Source of the DNA: Gemmatimonadota bacterium
GTDB lineage: Bacteria > Gemmatimonadota > Gemmatimonadetes > Longimicrobiales > Gaopeijiaceae
Reading direction: 5' to 3'
NCBI GenBank assembly: GCA_022563405.1
Contig: JADFNK010000018.1
Span: 1-37,557 of the forward strand
DNA length: 37,557 nt
The notes below the pieces were generated by a model. That model worked only from the letters and a program-made list of their open reading frames with translations, was not told where the DNA came from and ran no database searches. Shown in pieces: positions 13,927-22,375 of the stretch. Each line of letters opens with the position of its first letter. Positions within the stretch are counted from its first letter, which is position 1. A program made the position numbers and the translations under genes.

Positions 13927-16014
13927 TTGAGTACGAACCAGCCGGACAGGTCCGATGAGGCGCCCCGCGGCTCCGACACTCACGGTCGAGGGCCCGGCGA
14001 TTCGGACGATTTGGATGTGCTTCGACGCCTCGAGCAGATCCGGGGCGAGCTTCGGCGGCATTCCTACCTGTACCACGTAGAATCACGGCCGGAGATCGAC
14101 GACGCGCAGTACGATCGGATCTTCGGCGAGCTCCGGGACTTGGAGGCCTCGCGTCCCGACTTGATCACTGCGGATTCGCCGACCCAGCGGGTGGGCGCGC
14201 AGCCGCAGAGCGCGTTTCCCAACGCGGAGCACACCGTCCCGATGTTGTCCTTGGATTCGACCAAGGATGCGGACGAGGTCCGACGCTTCGACGAACGGGT
14301 GCGAAAGGGACTCGAGGACGAGCCCCGATACATACTCGAGCCGAAGCTGGATGGTGCATCCATCGAGCTCGTGTATGAGGAGGGACTGTTCGTACGGGGC
14401 GTCACCCGTGGGAACGGCCGCGTAGGGGAGGTCGTCACGGAGAATCTGCGAACCATTCCGAGTCTTCCCTTACGCTTGCGCGAAGCCGAGCGGCCCGCAC
14501 CTGAGCTCCTTGCCCTTCGGGGGGAAGTGATCATGCATCTCTCGGACTTCGAGGCGCTCAACGAGCGAATGGTCGCGCAGGGCTCGGAGCCTTACGTGAA
14601 TCCACGCAACTCGGCGTCGGGTTTCCTTCGGCAACTCGACTCCCGCGTGACGGCCGAGAGGCCCCTCGACCTCTTGGCCTACGACATCCTAATGGTTCGT
14701 GGCGTAAAATTGAGTTCGGACCACGAGGCCGTACGCGCACTACGGGAGTGGGGGTTCAAGACGCCGGAGCGGGTTGAGCTGGTCGCGACGGTCGAGGAGA
14801 TTCTCGAGTACCACCGGAGGTATGAGGCGGATCGGGACGATCTCGACTATGAGATCGACGGCGTGGTCATCAAGCTCGACCATCTGGATGCACGGGCCGA
14901 TCTGGGAGCCACGTCCCACCACCCTCGCTGGGCCATCGCGTACAAATTCGAGCCGCGTAAAGAGATCACGCGTATCGAGAAGATCGTGGTTTCCGTGGGT
15001 CGAACCGGGAAGCTCACGCCCGTGGCGCTGTTGAGGCCTGTCGAGGTCGGTGGCGTCACCGTTTCGCGTGCGTCGCTGCACAACCGCGAAGAGGTCGCCC
15101 GGAAGGACATCCGCCAAGGCGACCTCGTCAGGATCCAGCGTGCCGGCGACGTGATCCCGCAGGTTGTGGAACGTGTACCGGAGAAAGGACGGAAGCGCGG
15201 GGCCGCCTTCCGGATGCCGACCCACTGCCCGGCCTGCGATACACCCGTTCAGGAGGAGGGCCCCTTCAGCTATTGCCCGAACCGGTTCGGGTGCGCGGCC
15301 CAGCTCAAGAGAGGGCTCACCCACTTTGGATCCAAAGCGGGTCTCGATATCGAAGGGTTGGGAGAAGAAACGGCCGCCCTTCTCGTGGATCTTGGTCTCG
15401 TGAAGGAGCTCGCGGATCTCTTCGACCTCACGGCAGCGGACCTCGAGCCGTTGGACGGGTTTGCCGAAAAGTCGGCGGCGAACCTGGCCGGAGCGATCCA
15501 GGAAAAAAGGACGGTGGGGCTCGCCCGCTTCCTCTATGGCCTCGGAATCCCCGAAGTGGGAGCGACGGTCGCGGCGACGCTCGCGACGGAGTTCCTGTCT
15601 TTCGACGAGATCCAAAAAGCCACGGTCGAGCGACTAGAGGGGGTGGATGGGATCGGCCCCATCATGTCCGAGCAGATCAGGGCTTTCCTCGATGACGAGC
15701 GAAATCGTGAGCGGATCGCGGCGATTCTCGGTCACATGAAGGATCTGTTGCCCCCCGAGCAGCCGGGTAGCAAGGGGCTGGCCGGCATGCGGTTCGTGTT
15801 CACCGGGGGGCTCGAGCGCTTCTCTCGCTCGGACGCGAGGCGCTTGATCGAGGCACACGGCGGGCGGGTCGTCGGTTCGGTGAGCGGCGAGACGACGTAC
15901 GTTGTGGCGGGCAAGGACCCCGGGTCAAAGCTGCAAAAGGCCGAGGAGATCGGGGTCGAGATTCTGAGCGAAGACGCCTTCGTCGAAGTTCTCCGGACCG
16001 AGGGGGTGCTGTGA
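13927..16014 (+). CDS. ligA: NAD-dependent DNA ligase LigA
   Basis: LigA seals nicks in replication and repair using NAD. Domains in order: Ia with HSYLYHVESRPEIDDAQYDRIF (~40-62), adenylation with the lysine in EPKLDGASIE (Lys140), OB fold, the four-Cys zinc finger (Cys434, Cys437, Cys450, Cys456), helix-hairpin-helix repeats (LDIEGLGEETA and following), and the C-terminal BRCT domain (GMRFVFTGGLERFSR). The frame is open back to 13690, but that part is unrelated to ligases. A TTG at 13927, five bases after GGAG, gives 695 residues, normal for LigA with a short Asp/Gly-rich N-terminal extension. polX follows after 57 bases. Confidence 0.95.
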   Translation: MSTNQPDRSDEAPRGSDTHGRGPGDSDDLDVLRRLEQIRGELRRHSYLYHVESRPEIDDAQYDRIFGELRDLEASRPDLITADSPTQRVGAQPQSAFPNAEHTVPMLSLDSTKDADEVRRFDERVRKGLEDEPRYILEPKLDGASIELVYEEGLFVRGVTRGNGRVGEVVTENLRTIPSLPLRLREAERPAPELLALRGEVIMHLSDFEALNERMVAQGSEPYVNPRNSASGFLRQLDSRVTAERPLDLLAYDILMVRGVKLSSDHEAVRALREWGFKTPERVELVATVEEILEYHRRYEADRDDLDYEIDGVVIKLDHLDARADLGATSHHPRWAIAYKFEPRKEITRIEKIVVSVGRTGKLTPVALLRPVEVGGVTVSRASLHNREEVARKDIRQGDLVRIQRAGDVIPQVVERVPEKGRKRGAAFRMPTHCPACDTPVQEEGPFSYCPNRFGCAAQLKRGLTHFGSKAGLDIEGLGEETAALLVDLGLVKELADLFDLTAADLEPLDGFAEKSAANLAGAIQEKRTVGLARFLYGLGIPEVGATVAATLATEFLSFDEIQKATVERLEGVDGIGPIMSEQIRAFLDDERNRERIAAILGHMKDLLPPEQPGSKGLAGMRFVFTGGLERFSRSDARRLIEAHGGRVVGSVSGETTYVVAGKDPGSKLQKAEEIGVEILSEDAFVEVLRTEGVL

Positions 16015-16043
16015 AGGCGGCCCGCTGTAGTCCTTCGACGGCA

Positions 16044-16076
16044 TTCTAGCCTCCATGGACTTCTAGCCTCCATGGA
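16044..16076. repeat. 17-bp direct duplication containing the polX start
   Basis: TTCTAGCCTCCATGGA occurs at 16044-16059 and again at 16061-16076, directly repeated with a one-base spacer. The polX ATG (16072) lies in the second copy. The ATG of the first copy (16055) is in another frame. No ribosome site is seen upstream of either. Confidence 0.85.
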
Positions 16077-17856
16077 GAATGTCGAGATCGCTGGGGTCCT
16101 CGAAGAGCTCGGGAATCTGCTGGAGATCCAAGGGTCGAACCCCTTCCGAATCAGGGCCTACCGTAATGCGGTGCTCACCGTGCGGGGACTCACACGTCCC
16201 CTCGCAGCGATGGTGGAAGAGGGAGAGGATCTGACGGCGCTGCCGGCCATCGGCAAGGACATGTCCGCGCACATCGTGGAGCTCATCCAGACCGGTGGCC
16301 TCGCCCGTCTGGCCGAGGTGTCCACCGAAATCCCGAGATCTCTGGTACAACTCGTGAAACTCGATGGCGTGGGTCCAAAGAAAGCCAAGAAGCTGTGGGA
16401 GTCACTGGGTGTCACGACCGTCGATGAGCTCGAGGTGGCCCTGAAGGCGGGCCGGGTCGAGAGCCTCGCCGGGTTCGGCGCGACGAGCGTGGCGAAGATC
16501 CTCGCCTCCATCGATGACTTCCGGCGTTACTCCGGCCGGTTTCTCCTCTCAAAGGTGGACGCGTTGATCGAGCCCCTCCTGGCGCACATGCGCGAGGCGC
16601 CGGGCGTAGAGCGCATCGAGGTCGCGGGAAGTTACCGGCGCCGCAAGGAGACCATCGGGGACGTGGACTTGCTCGTTCAGGCGGAGTTGCCGGCTCCGGC
16701 CGTCATGGAGCACTTCACCGCTTTCGGGTCGGTGGAAAAGGTTGTAGCTGCAGGCGACACGCGCGGGAGTGTGGTACTCCGCTCGGGGCTGGAGGTCGAC
16801 CTCCGCGTGATTCCCGCCCGCTCGTTCGGAGCGGCGCTCCACTACTTTACGGGATCCAAGGAGCACAACGTCGCTGTTCGCCAGATCGCGCAGCGGCAAG
16901 GCCTTCGTGTGAACGAGTGGGGTGTGTTTCGGATGCCGGAGGGTGTGGATCCCGCCGACGTGGGCAAGGAGGACGGTGAAAGGGTGGCGGGGGAGACCGA
17001 GAGTTCCGTGTTCGAGGTGCTCGGCATGGGGTGGGTCCCTCCAGTACTTCGTGAGAACCGTGGCGAGGTTGAAGCGGCGCTGGGGGTGGCACTCGACAAC
17101 GGTGTGCCGGACCTCGTGACCTTGGAGGATATTCAGGGCGATCTCCACATGCATTCCACGTGGAGCGACGGGAAGGCCTCGGTCGAGGAGATGGCCCGGG
17201 CGTGTAAGGCCCGGGGCTATCGGTATCTGGCCATGAGCGACCACAGCCCCGCTCTGGCGATGGTCGGCGGCATCACTCCCGAGAGGGCCGTGGATCAGTG
17301 GGAGGAGATCGACCAGGTGCAAGGGGGGTTGGACGGAATCACCATTTTCAAGAGTTTGGAGGTGGATATTCTCCGGGACGGAAGTCTCGACATGACCGAC
17401 GAGGTGCTCGAGGCGTTGGATCTGGTGTTGGTTTCCGTACACTCCCTCATGGAGATGGATCGGGTTTCGATGACGGATCGGGTCATTACAGCGATACAGC
17501 ATCCACAGGTGGACATCCTTGCCCACCCCACCGGACGGCTTCTCGGCCGAAGGGAGCCGTTTCAACTCGAAATGGAGGAGGTGCTGCAGGCGGCACGGGA
17601 CCTGGACGTCGCTGTTGAGATCAACGCGAACCCGAGCCGACTCGATTTGAACGACGTCCACGCCCACAGGGCGAAGGAGCTGGGCGTGAAGGTCTGCATC
17701 AATACCGACGCTCATTCGGTCCAGCGCTTGGACCATATGTCCTACGGGGTGGATCAGGCGCGGCGCGCCTGGCTGAGCAGGGAAGACGTGCTCAACACCA
17801 TGACCTTGGCGCAATTCCGTGAGTGGCTCGAGCGACGTGATGTGACGACGACATGA
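16072..17856 (+). CDS. polX: DNA polymerase/3'-5' exonuclease PolX
   Basis: Family X polymerase fused to a PHP exonuclease, used in gap-filling base excision repair. The N-terminal helical 8-kDa region (NPFRIRAYRNAVLTV, LPAIGKDMSAHI) and helix-hairpin-helix (LVKLDGVGPKKAKKLW) lead to the palm, with VAGSYRRRKETIGDVDLLV carrying the first two catalytic Asp and LEVDLRV the third. The PHP domain follows from ~residue 358: GDLHMHSTWSDG, AMSDHSP, VSVHSLM, DILAHPTGR, and INTDAHS with metal-binding His/Asp residues. Its length of 594 is slightly above the usual ~570. The start ATG lies in a 17-bp duplication. It overlaps the antiporter gene by four bases (ATGA). Confidence 0.93.
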   Translation: MENVEIAGVLEELGNLLEIQGSNPFRIRAYRNAVLTVRGLTRPLAAMVEEGEDLTALPAIGKDMSAHIVELIQTGGLARLAEVSTEIPRSLVQLVKLDGVGPKKAKKLWESLGVTTVDELEVALKAGRVESLAGFGATSVAKILASIDDFRRYSGRFLLSKVDALIEPLLAHMREAPGVERIEVAGSYRRRKETIGDVDLLVQAELPAPAVMEHFTAFGSVEKVVAAGDTRGSVVLRSGLEVDLRVIPARSFGAALHYFTGSKEHNVAVRQIAQRQGLRVNEWGVFRMPEGVDPADVGKEDGERVAGETESSVFEVLGMGWVPPVLRENRGEVEAALGVALDNGVPDLVTLEDIQGDLHMHSTWSDGKASVEEMARACKARGYRYLAMSDHSPALAMVGGITPERAVDQWEEIDQVQGGLDGITIFKSLEVDILRDGSLDMTDEVLEALDLVLVSVHSLMEMDRVSMTDRVITAIQHPQVDILAHPTGRLLGRREPFQLEMEEVLQAARDLDVAVEINANPSRLDLNDVHAHRAKELGVKVCINTDAHSVQRLDHMSYGVDQARRAWLSREDVLNTMTLAQFREWLERRDVTTT

Positions 17857-18809
17857 CGTACGAGATCCTGCTGTTTGTCGGGGGCGTCGGCGTCCTGTAT
17901 TTCGGGGCCGAATGGCTCGTCCGGGGCGCTTCGAGGCTTGCGGCCTCGCTCGGAGTGAGCCCGATCGTCGTGGGCCTTACGGTTGTTTCCATGGGCACGT
18001 CGGCTCCCGAGCTCGTGATCTCCGTCGTGGCGTCTCTGGGCGGTAGTCCCGATCTCGCCGTGGGCAACGTGATGGGATCGAACCTGGCGAATGTCGGCCT
18101 CGTCCTGGGGATCAGCGCGATCCTGCGGCCTCTGCGGGTCTCCACGAAGATTGTGACGAGGGAGGTGGGCGTGATGGTTCTCATCACGGCGCTGCTGCTT
18201 CCGATAATTTGGGACCTCCACATCGACCGCTTCGAGGGTGCCCTGCTGGTGACGATGTTGGTTTTGTACCTCACCTACGTTTATCGGAGCTCCAAGAAGG
18301 AGGACCCGGAGGAGTCGGGCGAGTACGCGGAGCACCGCAAAGAGACAGACGGTTTGTCTTTCCGGGCGCTCGCGAGAGACATAGGCTTTATCTGTTTGGG
18401 CGTCACAGGTCTCGTGCTGGGGGCCTTCGTCATAACCGAGTCCGCCCTCGCGCTTGCGGAGGCAATGGGGGTCTCGGAGTTGGTGATCGGCCTTACGCTG
18501 GTGTCCGTCGGCACTTCGCTTCCCGAGCTCGCCACCTGCGCGGTTGCTGCCTTGAGGGACGAGGCGGACATCGCGGTGGGAAATATTCTCGGCTCGAATA
18601 TCTTCAACATCACTTTCGTACTCGGCATTACATCAATCGTCTCACCATTGAGCTTCAGCTCGGAGGTGTTGCGCTTCGAGTATCTCGCGGTGATGGCCAT
18701 CACGGTTATGATGGTGCTGATCGTACGTCACCGGTTGGTGATTCGGCGCCGAGAGGGGTTCGCCCTCCTGGGCGCCTACGTTTTTCTGCTCGCCTTCGCC
18801 TTGGGATAG
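17853..18809 (+). CDS. Calcium/sodium antiporter, CaCA family (YrbG type)
   Basis: An inner-membrane cation exchanger of about ten helices. The two inverted alpha repeats are obvious: GTSAPELVISVVASLGGSPDLAVGNVMGSN in the first half and GTSLPELATCAVAALRDEADIAVGNILGSN in the second, with the ion-binding Glu and Asn residues. A charged cytoplasmic loop (SSKKEDPEESGEYAEHRKE) joins the halves. The length of 318 residues is normal for YrbG. It overlaps polX by four bases and precedes fabI by ten, so the four or five genes from ligA on may be one transcript even though their functions differ. Confidence 0.92.
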   Translation: MTYEILLFVGGVGVLYFGAEWLVRGASRLAASLGVSPIVVGLTVVSMGTSAPELVISVVASLGGSPDLAVGNVMGSNLANVGLVLGISAILRPLRVSTKIVTREVGVMVLITALLLPIIWDLHIDRFEGALLVTMLVLYLTYVYRSSKKEDPEESGEYAEHRKETDGLSFRALARDIGFICLGVTGLVLGAFVITESALALAEAMGVSELVIGLTLVSVGTSLPELATCAVAALRDEADIAVGNILGSNIFNITFVLGITSIVSPLSFSSEVLRFEYLAVMAITVMMVLIVRHRLVIRRREGFALLGAYVFLLAFALG

Positions 18810-18819
18810 GACAGAACAG

Positions 18820-19719
18820 ATGCTTTCCATCGACTTGACTGGGAAGAGGGCGTTTGTCGCGGGCGTCGGGGACGACAGGGGGTACGGCTGGGCCATTGTG
18901 CGGGCGCTCGTGCAGGCCGGCGCGGCGGTGCGTGTGGGTACGTGGCCTCCCATGCTCAACATCTTCACCAAGAGCCTGGAGCGCGGAAAATTCGATCTCA
19001 GTCTCCCCGGAGGAGGGAAGATCGAATTCGAGAAGATCCATCCGATGGATGCGACCTTCGACGTGCCGGAGGACGTGCCGGAGGAAATTCGGGAGGACAA
19101 GAGGTACCGGGAGCTCTCGGGTTATACGATCCAGGAGGTTGCCGACACCCTCAGGGACGAACTCGGGGACGGTTGCCTCGACATCCTGGTCCACGCGCTG
19201 GCGAATGGCCCGGAAGTGCGGAAGCCGCTGGTGGACACCAGCCGGGCCGGATATCTGGCCGCTGTGAGCGTCAGCGCCTACTCGATGGTCAGCCTGGTGC
19301 AGCGCTTCGGTCCGTTGATGAGGGAGGGAGGCTCGGCGGTCTCGCTCACGTATCTTGCCGGCGAGCGCGTGGTTCCCGGGTATGGGGGCGGTATGAGTTC
19401 GGCCAAAGCGGCGTTGGAGAGTGATACCCGAACACTCGCGTACGAGGCCGGGCGGCGTTGGGGCCTTCGAGTCAACACGATTTCGGCCGGGCCGTTGGCG
19501 AGCCGTGCCGCCAAGGCGATCGGCACGATCGACCGTATGGTCGATTACTACCGGGCGAATTCCGCCCTGCCCGATGTGAACACCGCTGAAGACGTCGGGA
19601 ACGTGGCCGCCTTCCTCTGTTCGCCGTTGAGTGCGGCGATCACTGGTGAGACCCTACACGTGGACATGGGCTACCACATAATGGGTATGCCGGCTGAGGA
19701 CCAACTCGGCGGGGGTTAG
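18820..19719 (+). CDS. fabI: Enoyl-[acyl-carrier-protein] reductase, plant-type FabI
   Basis: FabI carries out the last reduction of each fatty acid elongation cycle with NADH. The SDR fold is seen in AFVAGVGDDRGYGWAI at the N-terminus. The active site is YLAGERVVPGYGGGMSSAKAA (Tyr178, Tyr188, Lys196), which matches the plant and cyanobacterial style (one residue longer between Tyr and Lys than in E. coli). Insertions around residues 45-100, including a short repeat DVPEDVPEEIRED, also fit plant-type enzymes and explain the 299-residue length. An AGGA lies seven bases before the ATG. Confidence 0.93.
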   Translation: MLSIDLTGKRAFVAGVGDDRGYGWAIVRALVQAGAAVRVGTWPPMLNIFTKSLERGKFDLSLPGGGKIEFEKIHPMDATFDVPEDVPEEIREDKRYRELSGYTIQEVADTLRDELGDGCLDILVHALANGPEVRKPLVDTSRAGYLAAVSVSAYSMVSLVQRFGPLMREGGSAVSLTYLAGERVVPGYGGGMSSAKAALESDTRTLAYEAGRRWGLRVNTISAGPLASRAAKAIGTIDRMVDYYRANSALPDVNTAEDVGNVAAFLCSPLSAAITGETLHVDMGYHIMGMPAEDQLGGG

Positions 19720-19726
19720 AAGGCGG

Positions 19727-21139
19727 TTGACGGAGTACAGCCCCGATCCAGCGCCCGTGCCCGAGGCAAAGTCGGAGTTCGGCTCAGTCCTACCGTCCTT
19801 GGTGGCCCCCCCTCCCGGTCCGCGCTCCCGGGCGTTGGCCGAGCGCTTGCGCTCAGTCGAGTCCCGTAACGTCACCTACCTCTCCGAGGACTTCCCGGTC
19901 TTTTGGGAGGAAGCGAGGGGCGCCAACGTTCGTGATGTGGACGGAAACGTCTTTCTCGACTTCACGGGTGCTTTCGGGGTTTCGCTCGCCGGCCACAGAC
20001 ATCCAGAGATCCAGCGGGCGCTGGTGGAGCAGTCCGGCCGGCTCGTCCACGGCATGGGAGACGTGCATCCTCCTGCGCTCAAGCTCTTGTTGCTGGAGCG
20101 GCTGAGTGCGCTCGCCCCCTGGGAGGAAACGAGGACCGTGCTCGGCTCGTCGGGTTCGGAGGCGATGGAGGTAGCGCTGAAAACGTCGGAGCTGAGCACG
20201 GGCCGCTCCGGCATTATTGCGTTCGAGGGAGCGTACCATGGGCTCACACTAGGCAGCCTCGCGGTGACGGCACGGCCCGACTTCCGAGGTCCGTTCCAGG
20301 GCCGCCTTCATCAGGGGGTGTCCTTCGCACCCTACCCCCAGACGGAGGAAGAAGCTGAGGTGGCGCTCGCCGAGGTCCAACGGTTGCTGTCCGAGGGTGT
20401 CGGCTCGGACGGAGGGCGCAGCGCTCGACCACTCCACCCCGTCGGTGCCGTCGTGGTGGAGCCCGTACAGGGTCGGGCAGGCGTCCGTATACCTCCTCCG
20501 GGTTTTCTCGACCGGCTGGCCGAGCTGACACATGAAGCAGGATCACTCCTCATCTTCGATGAGATCTACACGGGGCTGGGTCGCACCGGGGTCGTCTTCG
20601 AGCATGAACGCTGTGGTGTCCTTCCCGATCTCGTGTGCATCGGGAAAGCGCTCGGTGGGGGTCTCCCGCTGAGCGCCTGCCTCGGATCCCGTGAGGTCAT
20701 GGATGTGTGGCCCGAGTCGGGGGGCGAGGCCCTGCATACCAGCACCTTCCTCGGTCATCCACTGTCCTGTGCGACGGCGCTGGCCTTCCTCGAGGTTCTG
20801 GAACGGGAGAACCTGGCCGCCCGGGCCCTCGATCTGGGCGATCGTATCGTAGGCCGATTAGGTGACGCCCTCTCGGCTCAGAGCGGTGTGAGGCAGGTTC
20901 GTGGTCGCGGGCTGCTCATCGGGATCGAGTTGTGCTCTGCCGATAGCGGTCCTGCCTCGGGTGGCGGCGCGCTGGTGGCCGAGGCCGCCTTGAGGCTGGG
21001 GCTTTTGGTGTTGCCGGCGGGCGGTCAGGGTGAAGTCGTCGAGATCGCCCCTCCGGCGGTGTGTACCGATGCACAGGTCGATTTCGGCATCACCTGCCTC
21101 GTCGAGGCCATCAGCGAAGTTCTGCCGTCAGGCCGCTGA
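19727..21139 (+). CDS. Class III PLP-dependent aminotransferase
   Basis: The fold-type I, class III signature is complete: GSSGSEAMEVALK, GAYHGLTLGSLAVT, LIFDEIYTGLGRTG with the Asp that holds the pyridine nitrogen, and IGKALGGGLPLSA with the Schiff-base Lys. Relatives are acetylornithine, 4-aminobutyrate and ornithine aminotransferases; the specific donor cannot be told from sequence alone. The start is a TTG at 19727, seven bases after the fabI stop and preceded by AAGGCGG; a later start is possible since the first ~40 residues are Pro-rich and poorly conserved. Its last 12 bases overlap the convergent pterin dehydratase gene. Confidence 0.88.
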   Translation: MTEYSPDPAPVPEAKSEFGSVLPSLVAPPPGPRSRALAERLRSVESRNVTYLSEDFPVFWEEARGANVRDVDGNVFLDFTGAFGVSLAGHRHPEIQRALVEQSGRLVHGMGDVHPPALKLLLLERLSALAPWEETRTVLGSSGSEAMEVALKTSELSTGRSGIIAFEGAYHGLTLGSLAVTARPDFRGPFQGRLHQGVSFAPYPQTEEEAEVALAEVQRLLSEGVGSDGGRSARPLHPVGAVVVEPVQGRAGVRIPPPGFLDRLAELTHEAGSLLIFDEIYTGLGRTGVVFEHERCGVLPDLVCIGKALGGGLPLSACLGSREVMDVWPESGGEALHTSTFLGHPLSCATALAFLEVLERENLAARALDLGDRIVGRLGDALSAQSGVRQVRGRGLLIGIELCSADSGPASGGGALVAEAALRLGLLVLPAGGQGEVVEIAPPAVCTDAQVDFGITCLVEAISEVLPSGR

Positions 21140-21418
21140 CGTAGCGAAGTCGACACTTTCGGCCAGTTTGACGTCCTTCTCCGTAAGACCGTTGGTGCTG
21201 TGGGTCGTAAGCGCGAGGCTCACGGTCTTGTACCGTATGTCGATGTCTGGGTGGTGGTCCAAGTCGTCTGCGAGGCTTGCGACACGATTTACGAAGATGA
21301 TGGCGTCGCGAAAAGACGGAAACTGGAAGTCCTTCGTAAGAGTGTTTCCTGACCTTTTCCACCCCTTTCGGTTTTTCAGCCAACCGTCGATGGATTCGTC
21401 GTTCAGGTTGTCGGTCAT
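21128..21418 (-). CDS. phhB: 4a-hydroxytetrahydrobiopterin dehydratase (PhhB/PCD)
   Basis: This small enzyme regenerates the pterin cofactor by dehydrating 4a-hydroxytetrahydropterin. The family motif is visible: F.DAI.FVNRVASLADDLDHHPDIDIRYKTVSLALTTHSTNGLTEKD, including the His-His-Pro-Asp active site and the distal His in TTHS. Its 96 residues are normal. No aromatic amino acid hydroxylase is in the window; solitary PCD genes are common. Its 3' end overlaps the aminotransferase 3' end by 12 bases. Confidence 0.93.
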   Translation of the reverse strand: MTDNLNDESIDGWLKNRKGWKRSGNTLTKDFQFPSFRDAIIFVNRVASLADDLDHHPDIDIRYKTVSLALTTHSTNGLTEKDVKLAESVDFATSAA

Positions 21419-21501
21419 TTATCTCCGAGCGTTCATCCAGCGTTGCATAGAGCAGGTTCAGATCTAATGAGTTAACCCAGAGACACGGGACCGTTCCGGA
21501 C

Positions 21502-21528
21502 TTGAATCGGACTTGGAAGGTGTATATT
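21502..21528 (+). promoter_or_regulatory. Probable promoter of the tRNA genes
   Basis: TATATT at 21523-21528 is a near-consensus -10 box 32 bases before tRNA-Glu. The best upstream partner is TTGAAT at 21502-21507, with a short 15-base spacer. The local drop in GC supports a promoter. Confidence 0.5.
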
Positions 21529-21560
21529 CTTTCGGCCCTCGTTCGAGCAATGGCACGTTT

Positions 21561-21633
21561 GCCCCCATCGTCTAGTGGCCTAGGACACCTGGTTCTCAGC
21601 CAGGAAACCGGGGTTCGATTCCCCGTGGGGGTA
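21561..21633 (+). tRNA. tRNA-Glu (anticodon CTC)
   Basis: A 73-base cloverleaf. The acceptor GCCCCCA pairs with TGGGGGT (one G-T pair at the top). The anticodon stem CCTGG/CCAGG encloses TTCTCAG, giving anticodon CTC, which reads GAG. The T arm has the TTCGATT loop. The D-arm sequence GTCTAGTGGCCTAGGAC is typical of bacterial tRNA-Glu. The 3' CCA is not encoded. Confidence 0.95.
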
Positions 21634-21665
21634 TGATTTCAGATAGCTTTTCAGGTTGCTTATCG

Positions 21666-21738
21666 GGTCGCTTAGCTCAGTTGGTAGAGCACTACGTTCA
21701 CATCGTAGGGGTCACTGGTTCGAGTCCAGTAGCGACCA
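21666..21738 (+). tRNA. tRNA-Val (anticodon CAC)
   Basis: A 73-base cloverleaf. The acceptor GGTCGCT pairs with AGCGACC. The D arm is TAGCTCAGTTGGTAGAGC. The anticodon stem CTACG/CGTAG encloses TTCACAT, giving anticodon CAC, which reads GTG. The T loop is TTCGAGT. CCA is not encoded. It lies 32 bases after tRNA-Glu and probably shares its transcript. Confidence 0.95.
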
Positions 21739-21741
21739 TCG

Positions 21742-21771
21742 GATCCGGCAAGAAATTGCCGGATCTTTTTT
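21742..21771 (+). terminator. Intrinsic terminator after the tRNA pair
   Basis: GATCCGGCAA (21742-21751) pairs perfectly with TTGCCGGATC (21756-21765) across a GAAA tetraloop, followed at once by six T residues. It is the strongest Rho-independent terminator in the window. Confidence 0.93.
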
Positions 21772-21879
21772 CGCGTGCGCCAGTCATGGCTTGACTGAGT
21801 CGATGCGCGGGCCCGAAACTAGCGGCCATGTGGATCTTCGTAACGGTCGGAGAGGTGGTGGGGAGGTGGTTGAGCTGAG

Positions 21880-22320
21880 GTGGCCCACGTGAGATGGCCG
21901 GGAGTGAGGTGGACCGCGAGAGCCCTTGTCTTGGCCAGCCTTCCCGCTCTGACTTCGTGTGTGGGGGTGATCTCACGGTCCAGCGTAATCTCGTTCCTCG
22001 AGGCCGTGCAAAGGCCCTTCGACCTTCACGACCGGACTTGGCTGGGCGTCCCAGCGTCGCTTCCGGCCCACCTCATCGTCTCGGCTGCTCTCGCCGGCGT
22101 ACTCGCCCGGCTCTGGCGCCCCAAGGCGGCGGGGATCCTTCTAGGGATCCTGATTTTGGCCAAGGAGGCCGTCGATCTGATGATCATCGCCCTCTACCAA
22201 CCGGTAACCTGGGCCTATGCTTCCGGCTCGGTCGTAGACGTTGTGGTTTCGGTCGCCGGGGTGTTCCTGGGCTTGTGGGTAGGCACCCGTTCTCGACGGA
22301 GAGTCGGCGAACGCGACTGA
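21880..22320 (+). CDS. Small integral membrane protein, unknown function
   Basis: The 146-residue ORF has four hydrophobic stretches: ARALVLASLPALTSCVGVI near the N-terminus, AHLIVSAALAGVLARL, AAGILLGILILAKEAVDLMIIALY, and VVDVVVSVAGVFLGLWVG, ending in a basic tail (RSRRRVGERD). No enzymatic motif is seen. The start is a GTG at 21880 in a G-rich stretch with GAGGTGG repeated three times (21852, 21863, 21877); a GTG nine bases later is an alternative. The pattern of basic ends and regular hydrophobic segments supports a real membrane protein. It converges on the amidotransferase stub. Confidence 0.6.
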   Translation: MAHVRWPGVRWTARALVLASLPALTSCVGVISRSSVISFLEAVQRPFDLHDRTWLGVPASLPAHLIVSAALAGVLARLWRPKAAGILLGILILAKEAVDLMIIALYQPVTWAYASGSVVDVVVSVAGVFLGLWVGTRSRRRVGERD

Positions 22321-22375
22321 AGGCGGCCCCCGCGCCCCGTTTAGTGCAGAGCGCTACAGTCGGAGCGGCTCTTGA

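Noticed and set aside
16549-17814. A 421-codon minus-strand frame opposite polX
   Set aside because: PolX is certain in the other strand; the antisense translation has no family likeness.
21561-21738. tRNA pair as an integration site of a mobile element
   Set aside because: No integrase, no second copy of a tRNA end and no change in base use nearby were seen.
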